This document shows positions 1 through 10,530 of a DNA stretch of 64,000 bases, one piece after another. The notes beneath the pieces were generated by a model. The model was not told where the DNA came from. It ran no database searches and saw only the letters and a program-made list of their open reading frames with translations. A program made the position numbers and the translations under genes. Positions within the stretch are counted from its first letter, which is position 1, and each line of letters begins with the position of its first letter. The stretch is from Branchiostoma lanceolatum (taxonomy: Eukaryota; Chordata; Leptocardii; Amphioxiformes; Branchiostomatidae), in NCBI RefSeq assembly GCF_035083965.1, contig NC_089729.1:15240964-15304963 (forward strand). The letters are read 5' to 3'.

Positions 1-477
1 ATAATTACAATACTTTTAAGTAAAATAAAAGAAAATATATATCCAATGTATTTAAAATGTATTTATAATTACACTATGTATCTAAAATATCTATAACATT
101 TATAACTTAATATATTCATTAAAATACTCTCTTGTTTCACAAACTGTCATGAAAATTCTAATTGAGTTCTTCTCACTCATTTATCATGACTTAGAATGTT
201 GTTGTTGTTGTCTCTGTTACACCGCTGTCTCGTCGGTCTATGGTCACTTGTGCTTTTCCTCTTCTTACTCATGTGCTACATTTTATCTCTCTGTACTCTT
301 CTCATGTTGCTTATTTCAAAAGGTCGGCATGCTAATGTGTGATAGAGTCTTTGCCTTTTCCACTTTTGTTTGCTTCTTTTCTTGTTTCCTATACATTTAC
401 ATATTGTCCTTCCTTTTCTCTCATTTGTCTGCGATACTTAGAAAGGATGGGTGACATCTGAATGAACACAGAATTAC

Positions 478-1566
478 CTTAACATGTGATCGAGGCGTTC
501 TTTTTCATCCTCGTCTCTTTTGATCAGAGTGTCGTAACCTTCCGTCAGATCAAAGTTCACATGTTTGGGGTCAGGAGGGACAACATAATATCTGTAGGAA
601 AACAAAATAACATACTGTACAACTATAATAGTTAATACACTCTTACTAATATGTCCAGGGTGTACACATGTACAGTGATAAATGTTTAATTTCTGGGCTT
701 TCACAGCTACTTTCTTTCATTTCATCAATAACCTTGAAAATAATAATTATCATAACTTTACTACATTAAGCGGCCATATTATGGCCGAACAAGCATTCGA
801 AGTAAAATAAAGGCTTTGACTTGACTTGACTTGACATGTAGCTCCCCTGAAAAAATGGTCAAACTACAAAGTAGCAAGGGTAAGTTCCATATTATGTTGA
901 CAAACCATATGTATAATAAGTACAGACAAGTTGAATATAAAACAACAGCAAAAATCCATCTTCTCGTTAGAGTACGCCAATTCACTCTTCCAACTTGCAA
1001 AAAGATATTTGTGCTTGAGACTGATTGTACTGTATAAGATGTAGTGCAATATCAACTATCATTTCCTTGTTTACATCTGTTTCAGAAAGCAAAATTGTGC
1101 ATTCACAATATTTGAGGATTTGCTGATCGCATTGTTTTTAAGCTAAATACTTCGTGCAATGAGAAGGGGGCAATGTCATACATCATAGATAGAAATCTTC
1201 CAATGTGCTTGTTTATCAAATGCTCCAGACACAATAAAGATGACTTTAACTCTCTCTCTACGACTAGTACAAGGTAAAGTTATTTGCTAACTCATTGTTA
1301 TATATGAGTACTTTATACATGTATTCTACCCACCGAAGTTTGCGTCCGTCGTTGTGAAAGTCGCGCTCGGCGTCCAGTGAGAAAACGCCCACCTCGGAAG
1401 GCTGTCTGTAGTTGGGAAAAGGGAGATCGAATCTCGATAGCGGGTAAACATCAAATGCGACTTTTCCTCCGCTGAAATCTTCAGCTCGTTTTAAGTCGTA
1501 TCTCGGTTTCTTCTGGTTCATCCCTGCATCTTCTATCCGTCTTTTAAAACCACTAGAAGAAGTCAT
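478..1566 (-). CDS. DXO: Decapping and exoribonuclease DXO, 5' half (runs off the left edge)
   Basis: DXO/Rai1-family enzymes remove incomplete or non-canonical 5' RNA caps and degrade the RNA 5'-3' in the nucleus. Two coding exons are visible: 1566-1334 and 591-478, in phase 2 across the junction, with donor GTGGGT and a pyrimidine-tract acceptor. About 115 aa of the usual 380-400 are present. Family landmarks are the segment FSLDAERDFHNDGRKLR, then RYYVVPPDP, NFDLTEGYDTLIKRDED and ERLDHMLR. These are the N-terminal part; the catalytic acidic and lysine residues lie further on, outside the window. I chose the ATG at 1566 (MTSSSGFKRR...); an in-frame ATG at 1620 would add 18 residues. Exon 2 ends at a GTAATT donor. 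No further DXO exon is visible in bases 1-477. The gene is divergent from STK19. Confidence 0.9.
765..838 (+). repeat. 3' tail of a decayed retrotransposon in DXO intron 1
   Basis: An AATAAAG-like stretch is followed by a short CTTGA tandem tail (about three units). This is typical of the 3' end of CR1/L2-type LINEs or SINEs that borrow their tails. No coding part is left. The rest of the 742-bp DXO intron (592-1333) shows nothing else recognisable. Confidence 0.45.
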
Positions 1567-1796
1567 GTTTTGGTCTTGGGTTCTAAACCCGGAAGTGGAG
1601 GCCTCGAGGGGATACCGCAAAGAGTAGTGGGAAATTTCTTCATCTCGACCAATCAGAGAGTAGGATTTGAGTTGACCTTTGGTGACCTAAAATGGCGCTG
1701 TCGTCGTGATGTTTTTGGCACCGAATCGATCAATATTAATCTTGAACAGCTGTTAGCTTGCTGAATAAACGCTGGATATCGGCAGAAATAGAATGA
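1567..1796. promoter_or_regulatory. Putative bidirectional DXO/STK19 promoter and STK19 5' leader
   Basis: Only about 230 bp separate the DXO start codon from a consensus GTAAGT donor at 1797 that matches an acceptor just before the STK19 coding start. Inside are a CCAAT box followed by CAG (1649-1653, NF-Y type) and an AAAATGGCGCTG motif (about 1689-1700, YY1-like). No TATA box is evident. CCAAT plus YY1-type sites without TATA fit a housekeeping bidirectional promoter. The transcription start sites themselves cannot be read from the sequence. Confidence 0.6.
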
Positions 1797-2370
1797 GTAA
1801 GTTGCGTAAAGGGTTCACAAGCCAGCCAAGGTCACGTTTGCCTTGTTCGAGAGACTAGCAGGCAATTGAAGTAAGTCGGACAATTTCTCCCTGTTGTAAA
1901 TCATGTCTTTAAAGTTTTGTTACAGTCTCACGAATGTAATCGAACAGTGAGGAGTTTTTGAAAATGTAGTAACAATGCAGTTTACTTGTATTTCATGGAT
2001 ACAGTATAAGACTAAGGATGATAAAATTAACTCTCAAAAGTAAATGCAACTAAGGTTGAAATGCAATGTGAGTTTTATTTTTATGCAGCTCTATTAACTA
2101 AAGTCATGAAAATACTTAGTATTGAGAACCCCAGACAGCTGGCTATATTTTAGTTTTACCAATATGTAACATTTTACAAGTCTTTTTTAAAGTATCTTCA
2201 TCACTTACCAAATAGAGCATGATACATGTACATGTAGATGCCAAAGTCAGGGAACTTTTAACAGATATTTTGGGACAGCATTTAGTGTCTCTGTTAGTTT
2301 GTTTTTAAACAGCTGTAACTTGCTTTGTTCTTTAACAGATGATGAGCAAGCGCAAGGCTCTAATGCCTGA
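1793..2370 (+). other. Possible split upstream ORF of STK19
   Basis: If the leader exon is spliced from 1796 to 2339, an ATG at 1793-1795 starts an 11-codon ORF across the junction. It reads M-N-D-E-Q-A-Q-G-S-N-A and stops at 2370. It overlaps the STK19 start codon (2339) in another frame, so it could lower or tune STK19 translation. This depends on the leader intron being real and on transcription starting upstream of 1793. Confidence 0.35.
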
Positions 2371-5300
2371 CGTGTTCAAGCGGCGTAAGCGGGTTCGAGT
2401 AGGGGGCCTCGTAAGACCCACTCCTTCCAGTCCGCAGTGGGGGTCGGACAACGAAGAGCACATCAGCGCTGCCGCGCCCAGCGACACGAAGGCTGCCATG
2501 ATGTACCTGTGCTCGCTGTTCCCCAAGCAGATGTACGAGGGAAGGATTCCTCCCATCATCATGAAGCATCAGCTGTACAGTGTGGTGAAGAATAAGACTC
2601 TGGTAGACAGACAGCTGGTATGTCCTGTCTATCTGTTTAAAAAAAAAACTGTTTTGTTTTACCCTTGGTCAATGGGGGCTGCCATCTTGGTTTGTTATGC
2701 CATGGGTAGGCCATCTTATTGCTTGTTGTTGGCCATGATAGAAACTTATCAGCAGTCAAGTTGTCAGTGTTTTGGTTTAGGGCTGACGTCATAGTTGCGT
2801 TGCGCAGTGGAGTGCAAAAAATGGGAACACAACTATAGTCCGTACACTAAACCTTTGAAAACCCTTCTTTTTCTCAAAAAGTTTGGTCCATTTTGGAGAC
2901 TTTGGGGTTAGAAGGAATAGGTAGGGTCTAATCTTTCCCATTTTGGTCAAAATTTGTTCGTTTCAGTAGTTAAGTTGGCGTAAGGTAAAATATTAGTGGT
3001 TTGGTTTCACATGCCCTGAGTGGACTGTTCCAGCCAGCGTAGGTCAAAGTTGAGGGCTGCTTTCTTCTGTCAGCTGTTCCGAGTGATTGAGCTGGTCAAT
3101 TATCTGTTTTCTTTGCATGATTCTAAAGTAGACAGTTGTGGCTTTCTGGTGCATAACAATTTTTTGGGCTTGCAATTTGTCAGTATGTACTTTTCTGAGC
3201 CCTTATTTCATGGCTTCCTATGCACAAGTCTGACTCTGGTATCTGCCCTCAACACTCATCAGTCAATGGGGGCCGCCATCTTGCAATTGGTTTGTGTTCT
3301 CATGGGTATACCATCTTCTTTGTTGTTGTTGTTTTTGGCCATGATAGAAGCCCATCAGTGGATAAGTTGTCAACCAGGCCACACCAATTCATTTACTTGG
3401 CCCCCAGACAGTTCCAAAGAAAAGATTTTAGAATAAGAACATATAAACACATATATAAATAAAGATCTAGTAAGAGGATAAGATGAAAACAAGGGGCTGA
3501 TGTACATGTGTTTCTTTAGTTTAAACAATGCGAGTTATGAACTTGAATCTGACTGTATACACACTCTTCAGACTCTATAGTTATTATCTCCATGAAAAAT
3601 GGAGATATAGTTTTTGGTGTGTCTGTCTGTCTGTTTGTCTGTCTGTTTGTGTTTCCGCACTAATCTAGTCAGCATAACTCAAGAACCTCTTGATGGATTA
3701 CAATGATATTTGGTATGTAGGCAGGTGTTGTGAAGCCGAAGTTCAAGTCGATTTTGGGCCCCCTGGTATGTGACCTTGGTACTGCAGCAGAACTTCCGTT
3801 TTTGTATCTTTTGACCTGGACGTGCTACTAGTATGGTCTTGGTCATTTGCATAAACAGGATAGTTCATGGAGATATGAGGTCTACGAACTCTTGTTTAAT
3901 CTTGATCTTTGACTAAAACATCATTTTTAAGATCTGAGAACCAGAAAATCAAATTGATGTGGCCATTTGATACATAAATTTTTTTTTGGTTCCCCACATT
4001 GATAACTGTTGTTTATCTAGAATGACCTGAGAAATGCACATGAAGTGAAGATGATGAAGTTAGGGAATGAAGTGGATGAGTACTGCCTGGTCTTCACTGA
4101 GGACTACAAGAACCACATCACAACGTTTTATGGACATGAGCTCTCCAAAACTGTTGGTTAGTTTTGTTTTTGTTTTTTTCTCTATCTTCATATAGAACAA
4201 GTAGGGAAGCTTTGTACCCCGTATCTGCATGAAGTATTGCAGCCATGTGAAACAGATTATAGCATGGTCTCTATGGAAGGTCAGTGGCACATGCCATTAA
4301 TTATAGGGGTGCAATTACAATATTGTATTGACGATAAAAGTACTTACGGTGTAACAAAGACAATGTGCATCACCACGCCTAACCAGGCAAACGATATGCT
4401 AAGTTACACACCAATGCGACAACAGGATCGTGAGTTCTAGCTGCGAACGCGCAAACAAAAACATTTCCAATACTCCCAGAAGGAGGTCATCCTCCTTCCC
4501 AGAGTAATAAGCTTGAACTAGGCCGTGTTGTGATATACATAAAACAACTTTTATAACTCACTGTGTGTATTACATGCAATGACATTGATCAAAACGTGAT
4601 GAGGAATACGTCAAACTTCGTTATACCAAAAACTGTCCGAAAGCAACCAGTCAGTGATAAGATATAGCCAATAATCCATGAGCTACATGGAAGACTGTAC
4701 CTTCCAGTTTCAATCAACCACACTTTTTCCCTCTCAACCAATGAGGAGGGCCTGTATATGTAATTATAATCTGGGACACAGTTTATTCTTCTGATTTTCC
4801 TGTTATCTATTTAGATACGCTAATTATTATGAATGGGGGAGTTGATCACAAAAAACATGATTTTAGATCATTTTGTGAATAGTTTTATTATGTTGGGAAG
4901 TCACTTGTTAACCAAGTTCTTTTATGTAGCCTAGATTTTTTATCTATTGTAAGCTGATGTTATGGTGACTGTCTATCAACTTCTTCAGGACGATAATGAT
5001 GACTGGTTCTACTTTGCACTGCAGCTAGATGGCGCTGCTGCAATGCAAAGAATGCAATCCCAAACGTTATGAGGGGGAATATAAACTCAGTCACATTTGG
5101 GACCACATTCTTTACACTGCAACAGATACAGCTATAGCTGCAGTATTGTCCTGATGACAGACAGTACGAAATGTTGCCTTAGGCAAAAACACTTGGTTGT
5201 ATATAGATAACATCCATTCATCCATGATGATTTTATTTTCTGTTTCTGTCAACACAGAGCGGTTCCTAAAAGACGTGGTGAGCAGGACCAATGAGATGTG

Positions 5301-7038
5301 TGTGACCCAACAGATCATGACGGACCACAACTTCACTGATGTAGAGATCACGTGGGTATTTTGGCTACACCTCAGGGGTGGAGACAATTGATTTCCTTAT
5401 TCTTTAGACTATGATATGTATCATTCTTCTATGCAGAGCCTCGCTCGCAGCCTATACAATATACCTTGGGGAGAGCTCTGCTAAGCCGGGCTGAGGTTTT
5501 TGCTTTTGTGTGTGTGGCCTCTAACCAGACTCCAATCAGAGAATTGCCTAAATTTTTTCTTCAGGTAAAGTTGATTCTCAGATTGGCTAACAGCTGGTTA
5601 GGGGCCAAGGTATATTGCACAGGCCGCGAGTGAAGCTCTGCATAGGGGAATAATGTATATCAGCCATTTGTTTATTCTTTTATCTTGATTATTGGCCATG
5701 CCTCTGGGGTAGAGACCTTACAGTTCATCTTCTGTTGTAGACAACTGGTGAATGCTGGTGTGTTGACGGTCCGTGACTTGGGGAGCTGGTGGCTCGCCAT
5801 TCCAGGGGCGGGGCTCTTTGTCAAACACTTCACAAAAGGCAAGTCTTTAATTTTTTGGTCAAAAACATTTACAGGTGTGCCTATTCATGGCTAAAATGAT
5901 TACCAATTCCACTAGGGGGCATTATTGCAGTATTTTGTACTTAAGCTTCAATGACAAAAACAAATTGTAAATCAAATACATTCAGTCTGTTTTCTGGTTG
6001 CTACTCTGTCCCTAACATGTTTCATTCAAACAATCCCAGGCAGAAAAGCAGTTCTGGCTTCCATAAGAAAAAGCAAGTACAAAGAGATCCTGAAACAGGT
6101 AAAATGTTCAGTCATTCCATTGCCTGCATTTCTTTAATTTTCTGTTTAGCTAGCATAAAATGTTGAGAATAACTTTGTTGCTCTTGTTCACTTTAGGAAT
6201 TGGAGTCCAGAAAGATGACTGCCTCCGTAAAACTAGGGATGTCTTATCATATCCACGATATCATTGGTGGTGACCTGGTCACATGGTATGTCTTGAGACA
6301 ACAATAATATAGCACTTATAAACTAAGGACCTATCACTTTCGATTGTTTTGTTTGAGAAATACCCGGCAACTTTCATTCTTATTGTTACATATTGTGCAG
6401 TCATCATCTACTCCTTTGTTGGATACTGTAAACACGTTTACTTTTGTGATAGTTTTGTGTTGGGAGGGGAAAGATTTTTGTGGTGTAGGAAGTTTGTTGG
6501 GTGCAATAGCCTAGTTGGTAGAGTGTTCGCCTTGTACACGGTAGGTCGTGAGTTCGAACCTGGCCGGGTCATACCAAAGACTTAACAAATGGTACATACT
6601 GCTTTCTCTGCTTAGCACTCAGCATTGGGGAAAGAGCATGGTAGTTAAACACACACATCACTACCAGTGGATCAGCCCCCTGCTGTAGTGACTTGCACAA
6701 ATCTGTGTGGCCCGAGGGCTATAGAAATGGAGATGGGCACCGCCCTAGAAGTCTTTTCAGGACGCCCGGGTCACTTTATCTTTGACTTTAATGAAGTTTG
6801 TGATTGAAACAATTCTGCAGTACGGTAGAATGGCAAAACACATGTTTGCGGTGTTATGATTTTGTGGTGAAAAACAAAACCAATGGGAACATTTCAAGAT
6901 TGACCATAGTCTATCACACTACAAAGGCTAAGCTATTAATTGTGTGATGGTATCATCAACATGAATTTACCGAAAGTCTTTTGCCTTTACAGCATTGAGA
7001 CTACATCAGGAGAGCTACTGAGACTGAAGGATGACTGA
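2339..7038 (+). CDS. STK19: STK19 (nuclear winged-helix protein, formerly listed as a kinase)
   Basis: Seven coding exons: 2339-2617, 4021-4156, 5258-5351, 5741-5838, 6040-6098, 6197-6285 and 6993-7038. All phases agree and give 266 aa, close to the 254-aa human short form. The N-terminus has a basic nuclear-localisation-like run (KRRKRVRV). The middle and C-terminal blocks are strongly diagnostic: LVNAGVLTVRDLGSWWLAIP, GAGLFVKHFTKGRK, YHIHDIIGGDLV and TTSGELLRL. No kinase motifs are present, in line with later work that recasts STK19 as a DNA-binding winged-helix factor in transcription-coupled repair. Intron 4 starts with GC (5839-5840), not GT. The start at 2339 follows a clean acceptor (AG at 2337-2338); a second ATG follows at once. 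Head-to-head with DXO. Confidence 0.93.
2659..3376 (+). repeat. Diverged direct repeat in STK19 intron 1
   Basis: About 108 bp at 2659-2766 recurs as about 120 bp at 3255-3376. Shared blocks include TCAATGGGGGC, GCCATCTT and GGCCATGATAGAA. The copies are 594 bp apart in the same orientation, so this is an old local duplication. Open frames across it look accidental. Confidence 0.6.
3583..3905 (+). mobile_element. Helentron/HINE-like non-autonomous element, short copy
   Basis: The copy opens with a hairpin (TCTCCATGAAAAATGGAGA), then a GTCT tetranucleotide run, then a repeat-unit body containing AGCATAACTCAAGAACC. In reverse complement the same order (hairpin, GTCT-like run, body) appears at 15,098-15,868. 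A terminal hairpin next to a tetranucleotide microsatellite and a core unit of about 150 bp is the layout of HINE/pearl elements. No protein is encoded. It lies in STK19 intron 1. Confidence 0.5.
5424..5650. mobile_element. MITE with long terminal inverted repeats, STK19 intron 3
   Basis: The ends are inverted copies over about 45 bp. The left arm has TATGCAGAGCCTCGCTCGC and AATATACCTTGG; the right arm, reverse-complemented, has TATGCAGAGCTTCACTCGC and AATATACCTTGG. The internal part has no coding potential. The target duplication is unclear, so the superfamily cannot be assigned. Confidence 0.7.
6499..6791 (+). mobile_element. tRNA-derived SINE, STK19 intron 6
   Basis: The head resembles a tRNA: an A-box-like TAGCCTAGTTGG, then an anticodon-arm region with TGT in the loop, then a B box (AGTTCGAACC, 6551-6560). 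The body holds GGTACATACT, AGTGGATCAGCCCCCTGCTG and GAGATGGGCACCGCC. The body is shared with the copy at 21,211, which has a different head. Confidence 0.75.
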
Positions 7039-7080
7039 TCTTTATTTGTTTATTCATTTGGCATCACGTACATTGTATTT

Positions 7081-7136
7081 ACATGCCAGGGTTGCCCAAC
7101 TAGCTTAAGCTATTACAAAGGGCAACCCTGGCATGT
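7081..7136 (+). other. Perfect 17-bp hairpin in STK19 3' UTR
   Basis: The arms at 7081-7097 and 7120-7136 are exact inverted copies (ACATGCCAGGGTTGCCC) around a 22-nt loop, beginning 43 nt after the STK19 stop codon. In RNA this would be a stable stem. It could be an RNA-level signal or the relic of a small palindromic repeat. Confidence 0.6.
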
Positions 7137-7594
7137 AACTGATGACATCAGGCATGACTGATGACTTCAGATAATGACCACTGTTGTTGTTATGTCATTG
7201 ACATTGTAACAACATGATATGATGTACCTGAGAATATCAATTCATAATGCTGCAGAAGATCAAAAAAGAAATTATTTTCAACAAATTGTGAATTCTATGA
7301 GAGCCTAGGTCCTCCAGCAACATTGTTCAGTATTTTGAAGCGCTCTTCCATTGGTTTTGGTCCTGTACAACTTCTCCTTTGTCCATCATTTTGTGTAAAT
7401 TTTACTAGTGTGGTGCATGTTCTGTTCTATTCTATTCCATTGCTTTAATCTTGTGATAATGTCTATAGCTATAATCTACATGTTTGTAGCATTTGCTGGA
7501 ATTACTTAAAGGGATCATTCCAAAAGCTTATTGGTTTAAGGTTCCAACTTAAATAACAATATTATCACTCTTATGAGTGGCTAATTACTCTGTA

Positions 7595-7600
7595 AATAAA
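7595..7600 (+). terminator. Likely STK19 poly(A) signal
   Basis: A canonical AATAAA lies 556 nt after the STK19 stop codon, followed within about 25 nt by TGTGTCTGTGTT, a GU-rich element. It is the first canonical signal I see after the stop. Confidence 0.6.
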
Positions 7601-8387
7601 GACTGTCTCTAAAACACTCTGTGTCTGTGTTCAATGCAATGCAATGATATTTCAAGTGTGTAAACGTCTTGACAAAATACAACTGTACAACCATGTCCAT
7701 CGCACACATTACATTGTCGTGAACATGCCATCCTCGGTTTTCCTGACTTTTGGCCATGTGCCAACGTCTACTTCCTGCCAGCTTGTGGAAGAAATTTGAA
7801 CGCAGGACAGCTCAACCTTTGCATCCTGCCAGTTTCCTGTTACAACGCAGCAAGGGAACAAACTTGGACCCGGACCGGTGAGAACAAACCCGAACACACA
7901 CCAAGACAAACTAGAGTTCCACGACCCCATATCTTTGCCAAATGATGTTAACCTTTTTGACTGACGGATTCTAAAGGTGACATTGTCATCTTATAAAAGG
8001 CTATTCTTCATATTTCATCATAATGTTAAATCATCTTAACTAGTGTAACGATAATACGTTGAACAAATACTTAGTGTTTTTATATGATTTTGCCTTCATT
8101 ATGAAATCTAAGTGGTCAGGAAAGTTGAACAAATGACTAAGCACACAAAAGTATGATATACCGAACAATGTGCGGATGTCATCCATATACTCGACGAATG
8201 AAAATTGCCTAATAACGTTCTTTCAGCAGGAGGTAAGTTGTCTTGTTCAAGAAGACTGTGTAAGAAAAACTTAGCCCATTAAGTGGCTCCCCCCGGCGCC
8301 CAAGGTTATATTGCACCGGCAGGTGATCCACACACCTTACAGCATTTCTGAAAGGATAATTGGATTTATTGAAACATAAATCATTGC
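7601..8387. other. Intergenic, no gene seen
   Basis: No exon-like coding run with matching splice sites was found. A stretch near 8041-8070 (AACGATAATACGTTGAACAAATA) recurs in the same orientation near 10,510, which suggests that transposon debris starts here. Confidence 0.4.
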
Positions 8388-10530
8388 ATTTGTTCAACGT
8401 CCTCTTGTTTCACAAAATATTCTTCAACTTTGGATTTTGAGCCCTTAAGAAAGTGGCAATTTACTGCAATGAACGCTTGACCACTTCCGTTTGCGAAGAA
8501 AACATCAATTTTTACATAATGCCCCTTTGTATATGGCGAAATGTCTTACTTATAGCTTAGATATCGCAGTTCTTGGTTTAAATGGTCGTATTTTCAAAAT
8601 CAAGTTCAATTAAGCCATAATATCTCAAACCACTTTTGGAGTCTTTCTCAATTTCCCCATTCCCGAAAACAGCGAAATTTGGCAATTTGTTGCTTTTGCC
8701 GATACGGCCGGAAGCGGTACTGCAGGTTAGGCTCCAATAGGGTATACACTCCTATCTTGCAAATTGTATACAAAACAGTAGGCTGAAATCCAGTGAGCAC
8801 TCTAACAAACAGGTCTTGAAGTCTTCACAGACATTAGAGATGACCTGTAGGGCTTTTAAAACACGCGTTCCCATGGAAATGATCGATTTTGAGGTGCTGG
8901 GTTGTTGCTCATGTCACATCCGTCGAAGCGCCGCATATATTCATGTATACATCAAGTCTTGTCCGTAATTAGTAATTCTAGAATATCTACAGACATCATT
9001 TGCTTTCCCTTGTGGACATTGACCTTTTTGATACTCAAATTCACCAATTTCTGGACACTATATCACAAAACGATATAACAAGGGCATACGCCGCATACCT
9101 ATAAAATAACCGTTTTGCTGCATAGACAGGTTCACTGAAAAGGCTGTACAAATTTGTAGCAGTCTGGAATCGTAGATTAAACTTACTTTGAAGGATCTAC
9201 GTCCTTCCCTCTGTTATAAAGAGGTGATTTCAGGCAACATAATGTTGTAAGGCATACAGCACAGTGTATTCAGTAAACCAGTTTATGTAACATGCCTATA
9301 CATATATGTATGACATGTACGTCCTTGTTATTTATTCCATTGTCTGGTGTCGAGATCTTTAACATATATGTACGCGAAAAGTTCAGTAAAAGGTTAAAAT
9401 CTTCAAAGGAAAGTGAATGAAGACCACATAATCATGCTTAAATTACTAATTACGGACAAGACTTGATGTGTACATGAATGTAGGTGGCGCTTCGATGGGA
9501 GTGACAAGAGCTCCACCCCGGACTTTAAAATTGATTCTTTCTATGCCAATGCATGGTTTAGAAAGTCTTAGAAGTCATTCTTAATGCATGTGAAGTCTTC
9601 CAGGCCTGTTGGCAGAGTGTTCACCGGCTTTCAGTCTAATGCCTTAAAGGCACCCAGAGCATTTTATTAGACTTGAAAACTGGAAATATTCTAGTAGGCG
9701 TAATCTTTTTGAAATTGAAATTTAATGCCATTGTTTACCACATTTGCGTTCGGATTTCTTTTCAAACGTGCACAAAAATGGAACAAAAATAATCTACGTG
9801 GTGATCTTTTAATTTCACGCGCCTACTGTAAATACTGTAGATACCATGGCCCCACCCACCTCCGTCAAAACGTAGACATGCAAAATAAGAACATAAAAAT
9901 GCAAATATTTGCAGTCACTCTCTCATTGGTCGAAACGATAATTGTGATGGACAGTCAGGATCCGTCTATTAGGGCTTGGATTTCTATCAGTTCTCACCAC
10001 ACAACGACATCGTATCTTTGCTCATTCTGATTTCGACATATAATGGTAAAGTGTTATTGAAACTTACTATGTGTAGAAATGACAAGAAATTGGAGTTTTT
10101 TCATTCAAGTTTCAAGCCTCATAAAATGCTCTGGATGCCTTTAAATATCTTCACATTTTATATGATGGGAGTATATACCCTATAGGAGCCTAATCTGCAG
10201 TACCGCTCCCGGCCGTATCTAGAAAAGTGGTAAAGGAGGCCGTCAAATTGCCAAATTTAGCTCTTTTCGGGAATGCTGGAATTGCGGAAGGCTCGCAAAG
10301 GGGTTATAAGTTGTAAGGCTTACTTGACCTTGAACTTGAAACTGTGACCATGTAAAAGCAAGAATTACAATATTTAAGAGATTTTGCCAACAAAGCAATG
10401 AGATATTGGGTTATAAATGATGTTCTCTTTGTGTTTTACCAATGGTGATAAATTTCCCGTATACTGCAACTTTCTGAAGGGCTATACATTATAATTTCAG
10501 TCGCATTTAGTATAACGATAACACGTTGAA
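8388..10530. mobile_element. Large fold-back (inverted-repeat) element
   Basis: The left part (about 8585-8790) matches the reverse complement of about 10,145-10,345, sharing CGAAATTTGGCAATTTG-like, GATACGGCCGG, AGCGGTACTGCAG and TAGGCTCC blocks. Nested inside, 8877-8990 matches the reverse complement of 9440-9540 (ATTACTAATTACGGACAAG, GGCGCTTCGA). About 9640-9700 also matches the reverse complement of 10,095-10,160 (AGAGCATTTTAT). An outermost match (ATTTGTTCAACGT) sits near 8388 and 10,530. No transposase frame was found. The structure is a composite hairpin element or two opposed copies of one family. Confidence 0.65.

Noticed and set aside
6499..6575. A true tRNA-Thr gene
   Set aside because: Stem pairing is imperfect and the sequence continues into a SINE body shared with another copy.
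2339..7038. STK19 as a protein kinase
   Set aside because: No glycine loop, HRD or DFG motif is present; the sequence supports the winged-helix interpretation.
7709..7930. 73-codon minus-strand frame with a varied, protein-like composition
   Set aside because: No splice partner or family match was found; kept out of the gene list.
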